The translations under genes and the position numbers were made by a program. Source: Schizophyllum amplum (Eukaryota; Basidiomycota; Agaricomycetes; Agaricales; Schizophyllaceae). From it: 38,371 nucleotides of DNA. The DNA lies in NCBI GenBank assembly GCA_007026445.1, contig VDMD01000186.1, positions 1 to 38,371 of the forward strand, written 5' to 3'. Under the pieces are notes generated by a model that saw only the letters and a list, made by a program, of their open reading frames with translations, was not told the DNA's origin and did no database searches. Below, one piece after another: positions 12,308 to 22,898 of the stretch. Every line of letters starts with the position of its first letter. Position 1 is the first letter of the stretch.

Positions 12308-13413
12308 ATGGATAACAGAAAGACAGTCGCAATTGCAGGCGCTGGTGATGTCGCCAAGTAGGTCACTATAAGCACACGCAGCGCGTGTAATTTTGACGAA
12401 AACGCATGGCACAGATTCCTCGTCGAAGAACTGGAACATGCCAACGCTTTCAACATCATCGTTCTTACTCGCGGAGAGCGCCCATGGTTCTCTGAGCGCC
12501 CCAGCGTTACCGTCCGTCTCACCGACTACACCACCGATTCTGTCCGCGCCATTCTCGACGACACTAACGCCGTTATTTTCTTCTCCTTCATTCACGACAA
12601 CTCGTCTTTCTACGTTACTGCGCACGAGGCCTTTCTCGCGGCCTGCCGTGCCTCCCGCTCCTGCAAACGATTCGTCCCCTCCGAGTGCGGCGGCGACCTC
12701 GACGCGCACCCGGACAAGCCCCGGTTCTACATTTCGACGCACGGTGCAGTCCGCGAGGTGCTCCGAACGCAAGATGAGGTGGAGTGGACGTCGCTGAACG
12801 GCGGATGGTTCATGGACTATGTCCTGCCGCCGGAGATGTCGCATATGAAGTGTATCGTGCCGGTGTGGCCGCTGGATCTCAAGACAGGCCACGTTGTGGT
12901 GCCGGGGACAGGGGAGGAGCCTATAGGGCTCACCGCTGCACGAGACCTTGCTCGGGCTGCTGTGAAGCTGGTGGATGCACCGAAATGGGTAAGAACCTCG
13001 TTCACTTCTGGGAGTCATCACTCGAGGTCTGATTATCTCTGATCCAGGACCCTATTACCTATGTCTGCGGGGAGAACACAACATGGAACAAGCTCATACA
13101 AGACGTGGAACGCTTCTACAGTGAGTAGCAAGCATTACATGATGCACGGCAGTCGAAATTGATGTCCTTCAGAGCGCAAGTTCGAAGTGTCTTATCTCCC
13201 CATCGACGAGATCAAGACTGCCCTTGAAGTCCACAAGAAGATGATGATCCAAGCCAATTGTGGAAGGCTTTCATGGACGAATGGAACTACACTGGGGCGT
13301 CCGCGCTGCCTTGGCCTAAGGTCGAAGCACAGCGTCGGACACTGTTCCCGGATGTACAATTCAGAACCGTACGCCAGCTTCTAGAGGACGCGCACGCCAA
13401 CGGCTTTGCCTAA
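12308..13413 (+). CDS. NmrA-like / isoflavone-reductase-like NAD(P)-binding protein
   Basis: Atypical short-chain dehydrogenase relative with a Rossmann fold. Exons: 12308-12357, 12415-12988, 13048-13120 and 13173-13413. The nucleotide loop is VAIAGAGDVAK, continued by FLVEELEHANAF after intron 1. VLTRGERPWF follows at the position where family members read the NADP phosphate. Then come CKRFVPSECGGDLDAHPDKP, WTSLNGGWFMDYVLPPEM and ARDLARAAVKLVDAPKW. The C-terminal end reads LWKAFMDEWNYTGASALPWP, then FRTVRQLLEDAHANGFA and TAA 13411-13413. One C is missing near 13254 (GCCAATTG, expected GCCCAATTG); without the correction the protein ends in unrelated sequence. The substrate is unknown. Either a catalytic reductase or a redox-sensing regulator like NmrA is possible. 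Confidence 0.85.
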
Positions 13414-13643
13414 AGAGCAGTACTTATGTAAAAGCATAAAACACAAATGTATATTTGTCGAATACAAAGTAGCGCATGCGCTGGTGATACACCCCGACCG
13501 TCTAGCAGTAAGGGCCCCAGTCTCTCCACCCACGTCCTGCTATGGATGAAGCGACAGTCAGGTACAGTCAGTAAACATGAGAAGGATACACAGAAGCGCA
13601 GTTTCGAGGATCGTGGATATAAAACGTAGCATGATATCAGCCT
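13414..13643. other. Convergent 3' spacer
   Basis: The 230 bp lie between the stops of the NmrA-like gene and the DUF1996 gene. No feature is seen beyond short A-rich tracts. Confidence 0.4.
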
Positions 13644-15736
13644 TTACAAGCCATAGGAACCGTGAGATAGCTCGCGGTGGAGAGCATGGCGCTTGTGGTT
13701 ACGCCGGCGCTTGCTCGAGGAGCAAGTCTTGGTGGCGAAAGGCGCGGAGGATGTGCTGGCGGCAAGGTTGACATCGCCGACTGCTGAGGCGGTGGCGGAA
13801 GCCGCCGCGCCAGTAACAGCGGGTGTGAGGACTTCGCCAGTCGCGGTAGCCGCGCCGCTGGTGACAACGGACGCGGCGAGGATCGCAGGAGTGGAAGCCG
13901 CGTTGGACATTTGGACCTTGTCTCCGAAGCCGATGATGGCGTTGTTGCCGGGAAGAGCCTTTAGTGTGCCGAGGGCTGTGACATGGTTAGTATCTGTATG
14001 TTTACTGAGAACATTAACTGACAGTCTTCGTCAATTTGCGTGGTCAGCTTGCAGGTCTTGTCCTTGGTCAACGTGAACAGTCCCTGATCCGCGCAGCAAT
14101 CGGCGCCACCGGAGGGGTCGCAGTGGCAGTTGTCGACGACGTTCTGCAGAACACCATCGTCCCATCCGTAGATGTAGTCTAAACCGACAACTGTCAGATA
14201 CTTTCCTCAGATATAGCACCAACTTAATCTCACCGGCATGGTAGCTGTAGCCCGTCGGATCGCCGTTCGAGAGCCTGATATTTGGTCAGAAATTAATGTT
14301 ACGTGAAGATTTGAGTATCGCAAATGCTTACACGAAAGGCTGGGACGTGTTGGCGGCCTGGTCCCAGAAATCGTCAAACGGCGTCGTGTCCCAGTAAACC
14401 TATGAAGAGGAGGACGCGCATTCAGCAAGAGTCCTACGCGAGCATGAATAAACAGCTAACCTCCATGAAAATGCGCGGCAGGGTGACGGGGTACTCGGAG
14501 TCCGTGCACGAACCACCGTCGGGGCCATCGGGAGCGAAAGCTACATGCGACTGGTGGTCTTCCGAATCCGTGTCCTGCACGGTACCAGCTTTAGCGCTTG
14601 AGGTCATTTTCGGGGATGACCGATACCAACCTTGCCGTTCCAACACATTGGGAAGTTCTGTGTAGCATAAGCATCACGCCGCCCCTGGCCATAAGCAGGA
14701 CTTACAATTTGGGAGCGGAAGCCAGACTTGCACTTCGTGGTGGGGAAATCGTAGGTCTTCGTAGTCTCGCCCGTGTCGAAGTCAAGGCAGAGGTATCTAC
14801 ACCTACTTGTCAGTCAAGCCGAATCGTCAGAGAAGATCACGAACGTGACAGCCTTCTGCGCAATGCTGCTCTCATCGAAAGTACGGAGGGATGGGTCGCC
14901 TGGACATAGTCAGAAGTCAAACAGCGTCGTGACTACTTCGACCGTACCAGAGATCATCTGGAACTGTAAGGGGAAATTAGTAAACAGCGACAGCATATCT
15001 GTAAAAATGACGTACACCATCCGGGAATGCCGTCGTGGCGCCCGACTCGTCGGAGAAAAGGTAGTCTGGAAGCATCATGCTGAGTTCAACTTTGAGTTGA
15101 GCCAAGAGCGCAATTGCTTACAGCTGTCGGATAGGTCAGTGAAAGGACAGATATCTTGATATACGGAGAAGCTCACACAACGTTGCCCCCCGATACGCTG
15201 GACATCGAACCGTTTGCCCAGCTGAAAATTAATCAGTATATCGTCGACGAGTGGAAACGGCTTATAACTGACTTGAACCACAGGTTCTAGGACATTCAGA
15301 GTCAGATAAACATCCCAAATTATGCATGAAGACTTACAGCCGTCCAGTACGCAGATTTGTCCTCGTCGATAGGAACTGACGTGCACTCGCTCTCCCGAAG
15401 GTAGCTAGTGTTCGTGTTCATTCCAAAGTTGCTTCCACCCAGAACTGACATAATCAGCGTATGGACGGTATGAGTGAGGTGAGGGTACCTACCACGGTGC
15501 GCGTGCGGGGAGACTTCATCAGGGTTCACGATCTGACGAAGTCAACAACCGCGGGAAATAGCAATATTTCACTCACTGGGTCAATCCGCTCCGACTCCAG
15601 GAGGAAGTCTACACAGACGTCAGCCTCGCACTGACAGCGCACTTGTTGGCTACCCACCGGTGCCCATGAGGAAGTACGCGCGCGCCGCAGTTGCCAGCGC
15701 AGTCGTCGTAAAAATTGAGGTGGTTAGGCGCGTCAT
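13644..15736 (-). CDS. Secreted DUF1996-domain protein
   Basis: Extracellular fungal protein of the DUF1996 family, common in wood-decay and litter fungi and of unknown activity. Exon 1 (15658-15736) encodes a signal peptide, MTRLTTSIFTTTALATAARA, then YFLMGT. Further exons give DFLLESERIDP (15577-15608), IVNPDEVSPHAHR (15493-15532), then LGGSNFGMNTNTSYLRESEC and SVPIDEDKSAYWT (from 15444). These are followed by WANGSMSSVSGGNV, YLFSDESGATTAFPDG and YLCLDFDTGETTKTYDF. Later exons include QSHVAFAPDGPDGGSCTDSE then YPVTLPRIFMEV, YWDTTPFDDFWDQAANTSQ, and a Cys-rich NVVDNCHCDPSGGADCCADQ. The tail is Ala/Ser/Thr-rich with a basic end and no hydrophobic GPI signal. About ten short introns are implied; the junctions between 14640 and 15240 are only approximate. 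Confidence 0.88.
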
Positions 15737-16348
15737 GTTCTTTAGTCGCGATGCAAACGAAGGGTGAGGTGAAAGGAAAGACGGCGCTTCTGCTGGACAG
15801 AAGGGCAAGGGGGACCCGTGAAGGGGAGGGGGAGTCGTAGGGAACGGAGATGAGGGAGGGAAGCAAGCCGGTCAATCAGGCAACCGTGGGCACTTTATCG
15901 CACTTACGAACCCCGGCATCAACGGTCACTAAATTTAGTAAGTTCATCAACTCTAGTCTCTCGTCACTCATTTCGTCGCGCCCACCAGCCAGGCGCCAGC
16001 GTCACGCCGAGGAGGTGGAGCGAGCAAATGTTGAATATGATGCGCGTCGAGCGATGCGACCTAGGAACTCGAGAAGATACGGTGCCTGAATGCTGAACGC
16101 TTGAGGCCTCAACCAAACCAGCTTGCTGGTGATTCGGGGTCGCAACGGCTTCCCAGCGGCTACAAGTACTTGACAAAGTCGGACGATGAGGTTAGTATAT
16201 ACGGAGTCCGTGGTACATGAATGAAATGCCAATGGAATGCGTCAACATAGCCGTTCGACCCCGACAGACAACCAGCAGAATAAGATGAGCTGGCACGCCA
16301 AAGGGGGCACTCACTCGGCGAATCGATAGCGAGCAGAAGGTGGCCCAA
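15737..16348. other. Upstream region of the DUF1996 gene, no gene seen
   Basis: About 610 bp. No conserved protein is seen in any frame. It contains a perfect 12-bp palindrome, ACTAAATTTAGT (15928-15939), about 190 bp upstream of the DUF1996 start codon, a candidate protein-binding site. It also holds the 3' side of the SCI1-like gene. Confidence 0.4.
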
Positions 16349-17515
16349 TCAACCAAAGCGCGAAGCAGCCATCTGCTTGAACATATCCATCGTCGCTCTC
16401 TCCTTCTCCTTCATCTGACTGGCCCGCTCTCTCAAATCCGCATCCCTCTCCTCCCTTGCACGACTGAACCGCTCCTTCGCGGCCTCGCGTTTTGCTAGCC
16501 TGAGAAAAGCAGACTCTGAATACGACACTTCATCACGGCTAGATATGAGAGACTCACGTCGCTTTGAAGCCGTCCCCGCCGCCCATGAGTGTAGACTCAT
16601 CCACTTCTGGAGCATCATCTACGCGCTCGCGATAAGCACGGTCCTCCTCCCGTCGAGCACGCTTCTTCTCAAGCATGCCCTCGCGACCGACCTCCTTGGG
16701 GCCGACCATATCCTCCACGCGGTCCCGCGCCTCCAGCTTGTCGCGTTTACGCTTATGTTTGCGGTCTGCCTCGCGCTGGTCTGCCTCGGCCTCGCGTGCT
16801 AGCTGCAGGTCGGTGGCTGATGGAAGCGCCGGGCCCTGTCGCCTGCCAGAGCCTGCTACAGATGAAGCGGAGCCTGAGGGGTCGCGTGCGTATGTCGCGG
16901 CAGCGATTTCCTCGCGCACGTTGCGTAGCGCATCTTGGTCGGTGCGAGAGCCTTTCGAGGCGAATGACCACTTGTACGCAGTGTGGGACGAGGCTTCCGT
17001 AGTAGCAGGGTCTACGCCAGCATACAGTCTTTCTGCAAGAGCATATGTGAGAGGGGGAGCAAGCGGGCGCGAGGATCGGCGTACTGGGGAGCTTGCCACG
17101 GTTCCATGCCTTTGATCACGCATTCAGTTCTTATATCCGGACAATGTAGAGATGTACCGACCTTGACGAACTTGCGAAAGTAGCTGTATCACAGCGGTGA
17201 ATGAGGGGAGGACGGTATGAGAGGTTAGCCCGTTGAAGCGATCATCAAGCATAGCATACTCACCTTCGAGCCTTCTCCCCCGACAGTTCATCGAAGTACT
17301 GCATCACGGCAGACCTGGGTAAGCAGACTAAACATCCCTTTGCCTATCGACCTGACCTTGCGTTTCTCGTCTTTCAGCCACTGCCTGAACTCGTCGCTTC
17401 TCTTGAAGTAATCACGTTCCGAAATGGGTTCAGCATCGTATGGCAAGGAGACGTTACGCTCTGGAGAGCGGGAACGATCGCGTGAGTACGAGCGAGAACG
17501 AGAGCGACGAGGCAT
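16349..17515 (-). CDS. SCI1-like RS-rich nuclear protein
   Basis: It is related to the eukaryotic family named after plant style cell-cycle inhibitor 1, nuclear proteins linked to splicing and cell-cycle control. Exons: 17357-17515, 17264-17298, 17162-17183, 17085-17109, 16558-17032 and 16349-16499. The N-terminus is an Arg/Ser stretch (MPRRSRSRSYSRDRSRSPE). The family core, spread over exons 1-4, is SERDYFKRSDEFRQWLKDEK, YFDELSGEKARSYFRKF and VKAWNRGKLP. Then comes AGVDPATTEASSHTAYKWSF. The C-terminal half is strongly charged and predicted coiled coil (DQREADRKHKRKRDKLEARD, REAAKERFSRAREERDADLR) and ends in MFKQMAASRFG. All exons join in frame without correction. No function beyond the family link is claimed. 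Confidence 0.7.
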
Positions 17516-17853
17516 TTGGAGTCAAGAGCCCTGGCCGTTGCTGACAAGGTCGATCGAGCGCCCCTCAACGCGGAAGTACTGGACGGGCGAAGAACGCGAA
17601 CTTCGCTGAATGCCTGATGTTCTATCGATGCTCGAGCGCTCGAGCGCTCAAAAGCCGTATTGAACTTGTGCTATTACATCGAGCATTCCAAGAGCACAAG
17701 ATACTCAAATAGATAGACGATAAACGAATGACTGGGTGATGCCACAGATAAATAAAAGAGGAAAGCCGAAACAACGAGCGTGCCAAGTTCTCAATCCAAC
17801 AACTGCTTCCGGAAGCTACTTCAACGCGTATTACTTTCAAGAACCATACCCAC

Positions 17854-20800
17854 TCAGTCGTCCTCGGATGACACTTCATCGTACAACACAACATAGTCGA
17901 CGCCCTGACCGTCAGTGGCCTGTGCGCGGCTGTCCTCCCACAGTTCGTCGTCGGAGTCGCCGCTGAAGATGGACAGGGACGACGAGTCCGAGCTAGCCAT
18001 GCTGGACCGCTTCGAGCGCGCAGTGACAGGAGATTGGACGCTATCGGCGTCTGTGGTAGGGGACTGGGCAGGCGCAGCCTGCGGCATGATAATGAGGGAG
18101 GACGAGGTCATCTGGTCGTCAGAGTCGGTGCGCTTGTGGCTCGTCTCTTGCACAACAACCCTGCACAAAAAGTCAGAGGTAATAGCATGGGACAAAGAGC
18201 TGCACGCACTCAATCCAGAAGGTCGCGCCGAAGACGTGGTCCTTGTCGTCCTTCAGCCGCCAGTATCCAAGATAACGACCAGGAGCATCCGGTGCCTGTG
18301 GCAACAATTAGCACGAATCCATGAGCAAAAGCATAGTAGACTGACTTTGAGCTCATCCGTGGCTAGCTCGACCTCAGATCCCGCCTTGACGGAGCCAACG
18401 GGGATCACCTTGTTGCGTAAACCAAGAGGAGAGCCAGCCACGAAAGCGAGCGCAGTCGATGACGGCCAGTCGACGTTGCCGCTGTTGCGCACGCGCCAGA
18501 CTTTGACAAACTCGGCGCCGGGAGGGAAGATCTGACCGTCCGGGACGGTGACATCGGCGATGAAGTCTGCAGACCTGACCATCTCGATGGGCGCTGGCGC
18601 CTTGCTGTCCGTGACCGATGATTCAACCGACGTGTATCCGTGCAGGAGCGACGCTAGAGAAGCCTTGCTAGGAGACTTCTCCTCGACCGCCGTACCCGGA
18701 CGAGAGAGGATGCCCTCCTCGGCAGAGTCGACCATCTTGCCCGCGTCATCGCTAGCGGACGGCGCCTCGCGCACGTCGACATAGCTGGGGTTATACGCCG
18801 AGATGCTCAACTCCTGGGTAGGGACCGCAACCTTGGTAGCGGACGACTCGCTCTTCGCTCCATCGCGGTTCTCTCCGATGTGGAGGTTGGCCATCAAGTG
18901 CTCCGCCGAAGCAAGAGCGGAAACCGAGTGATCCAAGTTGATGAGGGGCGTCGTCGACTCCGTAGACACGTAGTTGGGCCAGTAGCCGGAGTTGAAAGCA
19001 CCAGGGACGTTCAAGGAGGGGGACGACGGCCTAGAGTCCGCCAACGCCTGCCATGGCGCCGCCGGTGACAACGGAGCAGGCTCCGCGGAAACGCTGCTGT
19101 GCGAGGAGGGCACGTAAGCGTCAGTAGGGTTGTAGATGTAGCCAGCGTTGTACGCTTCGATCTCTTCGTCGATAGAAATGCGCGGCGCCGCAAAAGCAAC
19201 CTTCGTCCTCTCCAACTTGGGGATGGTGACGTTGGCCGACTTGATCTTAAGCATGGGGTGGTTCTCGGGGTGCACCGCTATCGGGAGCGCCTCACAGTCC
19301 GCGCACAGGTCGAAGTCGGCGCAGTCGGCGTGCATGCACTTGTAGCGCACGCCGCGGACGGGCTTGTCGCAACTGTCACACGTCGCCCAGTGGTGAGCGA
19401 ATGTGCCCACCGCCTTGCGATTCTGCAATGAGAGAATCAGTCTATGCCGAGTGAATGTACTGCATGCTTACGATGTAATCCTCCGGTTGCGTTATCTTCA
19501 CGAATGCATGACCGGGATGCTGCTCAGTAGTGATCTCGAAGCACGACGCGCAAGCGTCGTAGTCGGGACAGTTCACGCATTTCTAGGGGTTCACTGTCAG
19601 CTTCGAACCATGCAATGGAGGCGCAAACTCACGTAGCGGTCTCCGCGAATCTTTGAGTCACAAAGATCGCAGGTCGCCTGATGCGTGGCCTACAAATTTC
19701 CTGGTGAGTGATGCTGCGCGCCCACAATAAGCGTCTACATACGATAGTATCACCGGGACGGCAGAGCTTAGCGAAAGCGTGACCGGGATGCTCGGTCTTG
19801 GTCCTCGACAAGCAAGATGAGCAAGAGTCGAAGTCCGGGCAGGCAACGCATTTCTGCATGGTAGTTGAGTACGCGCCTGCACAAACGGAAGACACACGTA
19901 CGTAGCGGTCGCCAGAGATCCTTGACGAACAGAAATCACAAGACGCGCGGTGGATAGGTGCCGCGTCGGCGTCCAAGGTCTGGTTGCGCGACTGCGTCCT
20001 CGCTTCCGGGATTCTCTCCTCGCCACCGAGAACTGTGTGCACGATGACACGCCCTGGAACTTCGATGTCGAAGAACTCATGGAAGGGATTGTGCTCCTGC
20101 GCAGCGCCGTTCGTCATGCAGCCGGTACAAAGATCGAAATCTATATTGATATTGAATTAGCTTGAGCCATCAAAGCGAGAGGGCTGCAGCTCCTACCGTG
20201 GCAATCCAGACACTTGTTACGGACACCTTCGATGGTCTTGTTGCACTTGTCACAGATGACACCGTGGTGAATCACCGGGGGAGGTACAGCTACATGAGGG
20301 GTCACGTCTACGGGTGCCGGGAGCTCGAGCTTGCTGCTCCCGCTGGAACCGTGGTTGTGAGGCAGGACGACCATCTTGTGACCATCAGTACTGAGCATAC
20401 AGAACGTGTTGTCGGGCTTGGAAGTGCAGTCGGAGCACTGTTCAAAGTCAGCTACGCAAAGAGGACGATATGGGGGCAATCCACCTTGACAACATCGCAC
20501 CGTTCGCAGGCAAAAGCAAGACCTTGACGGGTCGCATGGCAGGCGGTGCAGTAGATGGTACGACCCTGCTGGGGATCGAACACCGTCGGCTTCGGGGTGT
20601 CGGAGCCAGATGATCCTCCGAACGAGCTGGCCATAACGCGGTCCAAGTCTTCGCGGAACTTCTGCAGCATATCCTTCATGTCGGCCTTGCCTTGCGTGAC
20701 GGAACAGCAAGATGTCGCAGACGAACTTGAGGACCCGTTGCGGGGTAAGCCGTAGGTGCCCCACACGGGAGGGTTAGGGTAGGTCCATGGCTGATCGACG

Positions 20801-21350
20801 TGCATGTCGCCCAAATGGCCGCTCTGCGGCGTCGAATAAAGGATGGGGGGAGGTGGGATGGCTGCGAAGGAGATGGGGCTTGGCGACATGTCCACAGCAG
20901 AGTAGTAGTATGGATGAGGGCTCTGGGCCGTCACCGACGGCTCCACAGTTATGCCGCAGTCGAAAGAATTGACGGAGCTGGCGAACGGCGCAGCGGGCAG
21001 CTTGCGCGGCCGGTCCTCGGCAACGTTGAATGTCAGCATAGCATTAGGCCCGAGACGCGTCATGTGCGGGGCGACAGCGTCTCTATACTCCTCGTCCGTC
21101 GAGACTTCTTTCGCAAGCATGATGCGGGAAGGCTGAGCTGAATCCGGGACGAATAGGAGCTTGTCGAGGTGGAAAGCACTCGACAACGGGAACAGTCGGT
21201 AAAGCTGGCAGTCCGAGATAAGCGCCGGCGCAAAGGAGGGAGAGCGCGACATACCTGGTGGCAGATCTGCTCGTAGGCAGGGAAGCCACTCTCTGGGAAC
21301 GAGAACCGTCGGTTCTCGCCTTTGAAGCAGGCTTTCACAGTGAACGGCAT
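17854..21350 (-). CDS. NBR1-type selective autophagy receptor (PB1, five ZZ-like fingers, FW domain, LIR)
   Basis: Cargo receptor linking substrates to Atg8 or to the endosomal pathway. From the N-terminus: a PB1-like domain (MPFTVKACFKGENRRFSF, then after an intron LYRLFPLSSAFHLDKLLFV and EVSTDEEYRDAV, 21100-21350); a Pro/Ser-rich linker; then ZZ-type zinc fingers. ZZ1 contains YCTACH and FACERC (20400-20570). ZZ2 contains ICDKCNKTIEGVRNKCLDC and DFDLCTGC. ZZ3 contains SCDFCSSRISGDRY and KCVACPDFDSCSSC. ZZ4 contains TCDLCDSKIRGDRY and KCVNCPDYDACASC. ZZ5 contains TCDSCDKPVRGVRYKC and DFDLCADC (19250-19430). The four-tryptophan FW domain follows (EFVKVWRVRNSGNVDWPSST, then LGYWRLKDDKDHVFGATFW, 18230-18570). 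The C-terminal tail ends VDYVVLYDEVSSEDD, a good Atg8-interacting motif. About ten introns. The ZZ1 junction near 20470 is uncertain. Confidence 0.88.
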
Positions 21351-21832
21351 GGTGGTGGTACGGATGCAAGCTGACACCGCGGCGCCACAGCCTGGAGTAG
21401 ATATCCCACACGTGACTGTGTCACGCCCGGCAAACCGCTCCGATGCAGGGGACCTGAAGTCGAACTTGGCAACAATTCGGGCTTCCTGTCGCTTGCCCTC
21501 GTCCTAATGCTGGACTGCATGCCTCTCTCGGCTTCGTGTCAGGTTCTGTAGACCTGCTACCCTCACGACTCGTCGCTCTACAGAGTCACGCCCATTCGCG
21601 GATGGGCGCCTCCCGTCGCTGGGCGGGACTAACAGGTGTTTAGCCCGTCAGCGCCTTCAACCACTTGGACCACTCGAACTTGTCCCCTGAAGCTAGTTGA
21701 TACATGTCGGAGGCGATACCTACCTTCGTGTTATAGGACACGAACGGGAACATCCAAAGCAAACAATGATACAAGCATTTCCGTCACGTATAAAGTGTCC
21801 CTTCATCAGGATCCATCGCCCATACATCACAC
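21351..21832. other. Spacer between NBR1-like and ADC lyase genes
   Basis: It holds the promoter of the NBR1-like gene and the 3' end of ADC lyase. There is a short inverted repeat (GCCCAT..ATGGGC, about 21590-21607) and a 37-codon minus-strand frame at 21640-21753 of unknown meaning. Confidence 0.4.
21640..21753 (-). CDS. Possible micro-ORF of 37 codons
   Basis: The frame starts MFPFVSYNTKVGIASDMYQL and ends DKFEWSKWLKALTG with TAA. The predicted product is amphipathic and not low-complexity, and it lies between two genes on the same strand. I do not recognise it. A chance ORF of this length is common, so confidence is low. Confidence 0.15.
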   Translation of the reverse strand: MFPFVSYNTKVGIASDMYQLASGDKFEWSKWLKALTG

Positions 21833-22702
21833 CTAGTGCACCGTGCCAGTAACTCGGCCGAATCGACAACCGTGAACACCATTCGTGAGCATCACCCACT
21901 CCCCCTCCCGGACATCATCCTTCGCAATGGCGAGGGTGGCCTCGCGTATTCTCCCTTGCTTGAGGAGCCACGCACGGAGCACGCCAGGTAGACATCCCGT
22001 TGAGAGGGGCGGCGTCACCCAGTATGAGTCGCGGAAGAAGGCCACGTTCGAGATGGACGCCTCTGTCAACGCTCCGTCCTCGTTGTACAGCAGCACGTCC
22101 GCGAGTTCACCAGGCCTGATACCCGCCCGCTCCCGTGCGGCTTCATAACCAGCGCGCTTCGTGGTTTTCGTTGTCGTAAACAGAGATTTGCGGGTTGGTT
22201 CCGAATCAACGCACAGCCTTAGGGCGGGCTCGAGGAGGGCGGGGTCGTCGGTTGGTTGGAAATAAGCCGCCAGTGTTGGGTCGCGCTGGAACGGCGGTAC
22301 TGGGGAGGTTGACACGGAGAGCGCACCGTCCGATGATAGGGTGATACGGAGCTGGGTTATGGGAGCACTTCAATAGGGGACGGTGGTGATCGCGCGCATG
22401 CGCACCTTCATAGCGGTGGCGGGATCGACGCCCTCATCAGCGGATGCAGCTATAGCCGCCGCCACGGCCGCCTTGCATTCAGACTTGAGTCTGTGGTACG
22501 AGAAGCTGGCGATCTGCCAGCGGTGCAACCGGATGGCTTCCTCCAGGCGAGCATAGTGGTAGGGGAGGAGGAAGAAGGACGAGGAACCATCTCGGTCATA
22601 GTTCCATCGCTGAGATCGGAGGAACGGATCGTAACGAGTGGAAGTCAGCAACTCGTAGGGCTCCAGCTGCTCATCGCCGTTGGCATCATCCGAGCTCGAC
22701 AT
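21833..22702 (-). CDS. ABZ2: 4-amino-4-deoxychorismate lyase (class IV PLP aminotransferase family)
   Basis: Catalyses release of p-aminobenzoate and pyruvate from aminodeoxychorismate in folate synthesis, using pyridoxal phosphate. Exons 22406-22702 and 21833-22351 join across a 54-nt intron to 271 residues. The N-terminal part reads YELLTSTRYDPF and SSSFFLLPYHYARLEEAIRL. Exon 2 contains TKTTKRAGYEAARERAGI, with a Lys in the position expected for the cofactor lysine. Family motifs follow: DVLLYNEDGALTEASISNVA (E and T-E-A-S of the class IV signature), then VTPPLSTGCLPGVLRAWLL. An apparent TGA inside the frame near 22370 falls within the intron. Branched-chain or D-amino-acid aminotransferases share the fold, but the LTEASISNV/TGCLPGV pattern and short size favour ADC lyase. 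Confidence 0.85.
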
Positions 22703-22898
22703 GGCTGGATAGTTGCAGGTTATCAGCAGGGCGAGTTGTGATCATCTCACGAGAATCACAACGCGGGGGACGATGATGACATACGCAGAGATCAGTGATA
22801 TGGCCTAGCGCTCGTGGCTGAATAACACAGACTACAATATATCTGCAGCTGCAATATCTATACAAGCATCGTACAAACAAGCTGGAAGAGTGAGACAT

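Noticed and set aside
18253..19428. Frame of 391 codons taken as a complete small ZZ protein
   Set aside because: It is only the ZZ5-to-FW exon of the NBR1-like gene. Upstream exons join in frame.
22352..22405. Apparent TGA splitting ADC lyase into two genes
   Set aside because: It lies in a GT-AG intron. Joining the exons gives one 271-residue protein.
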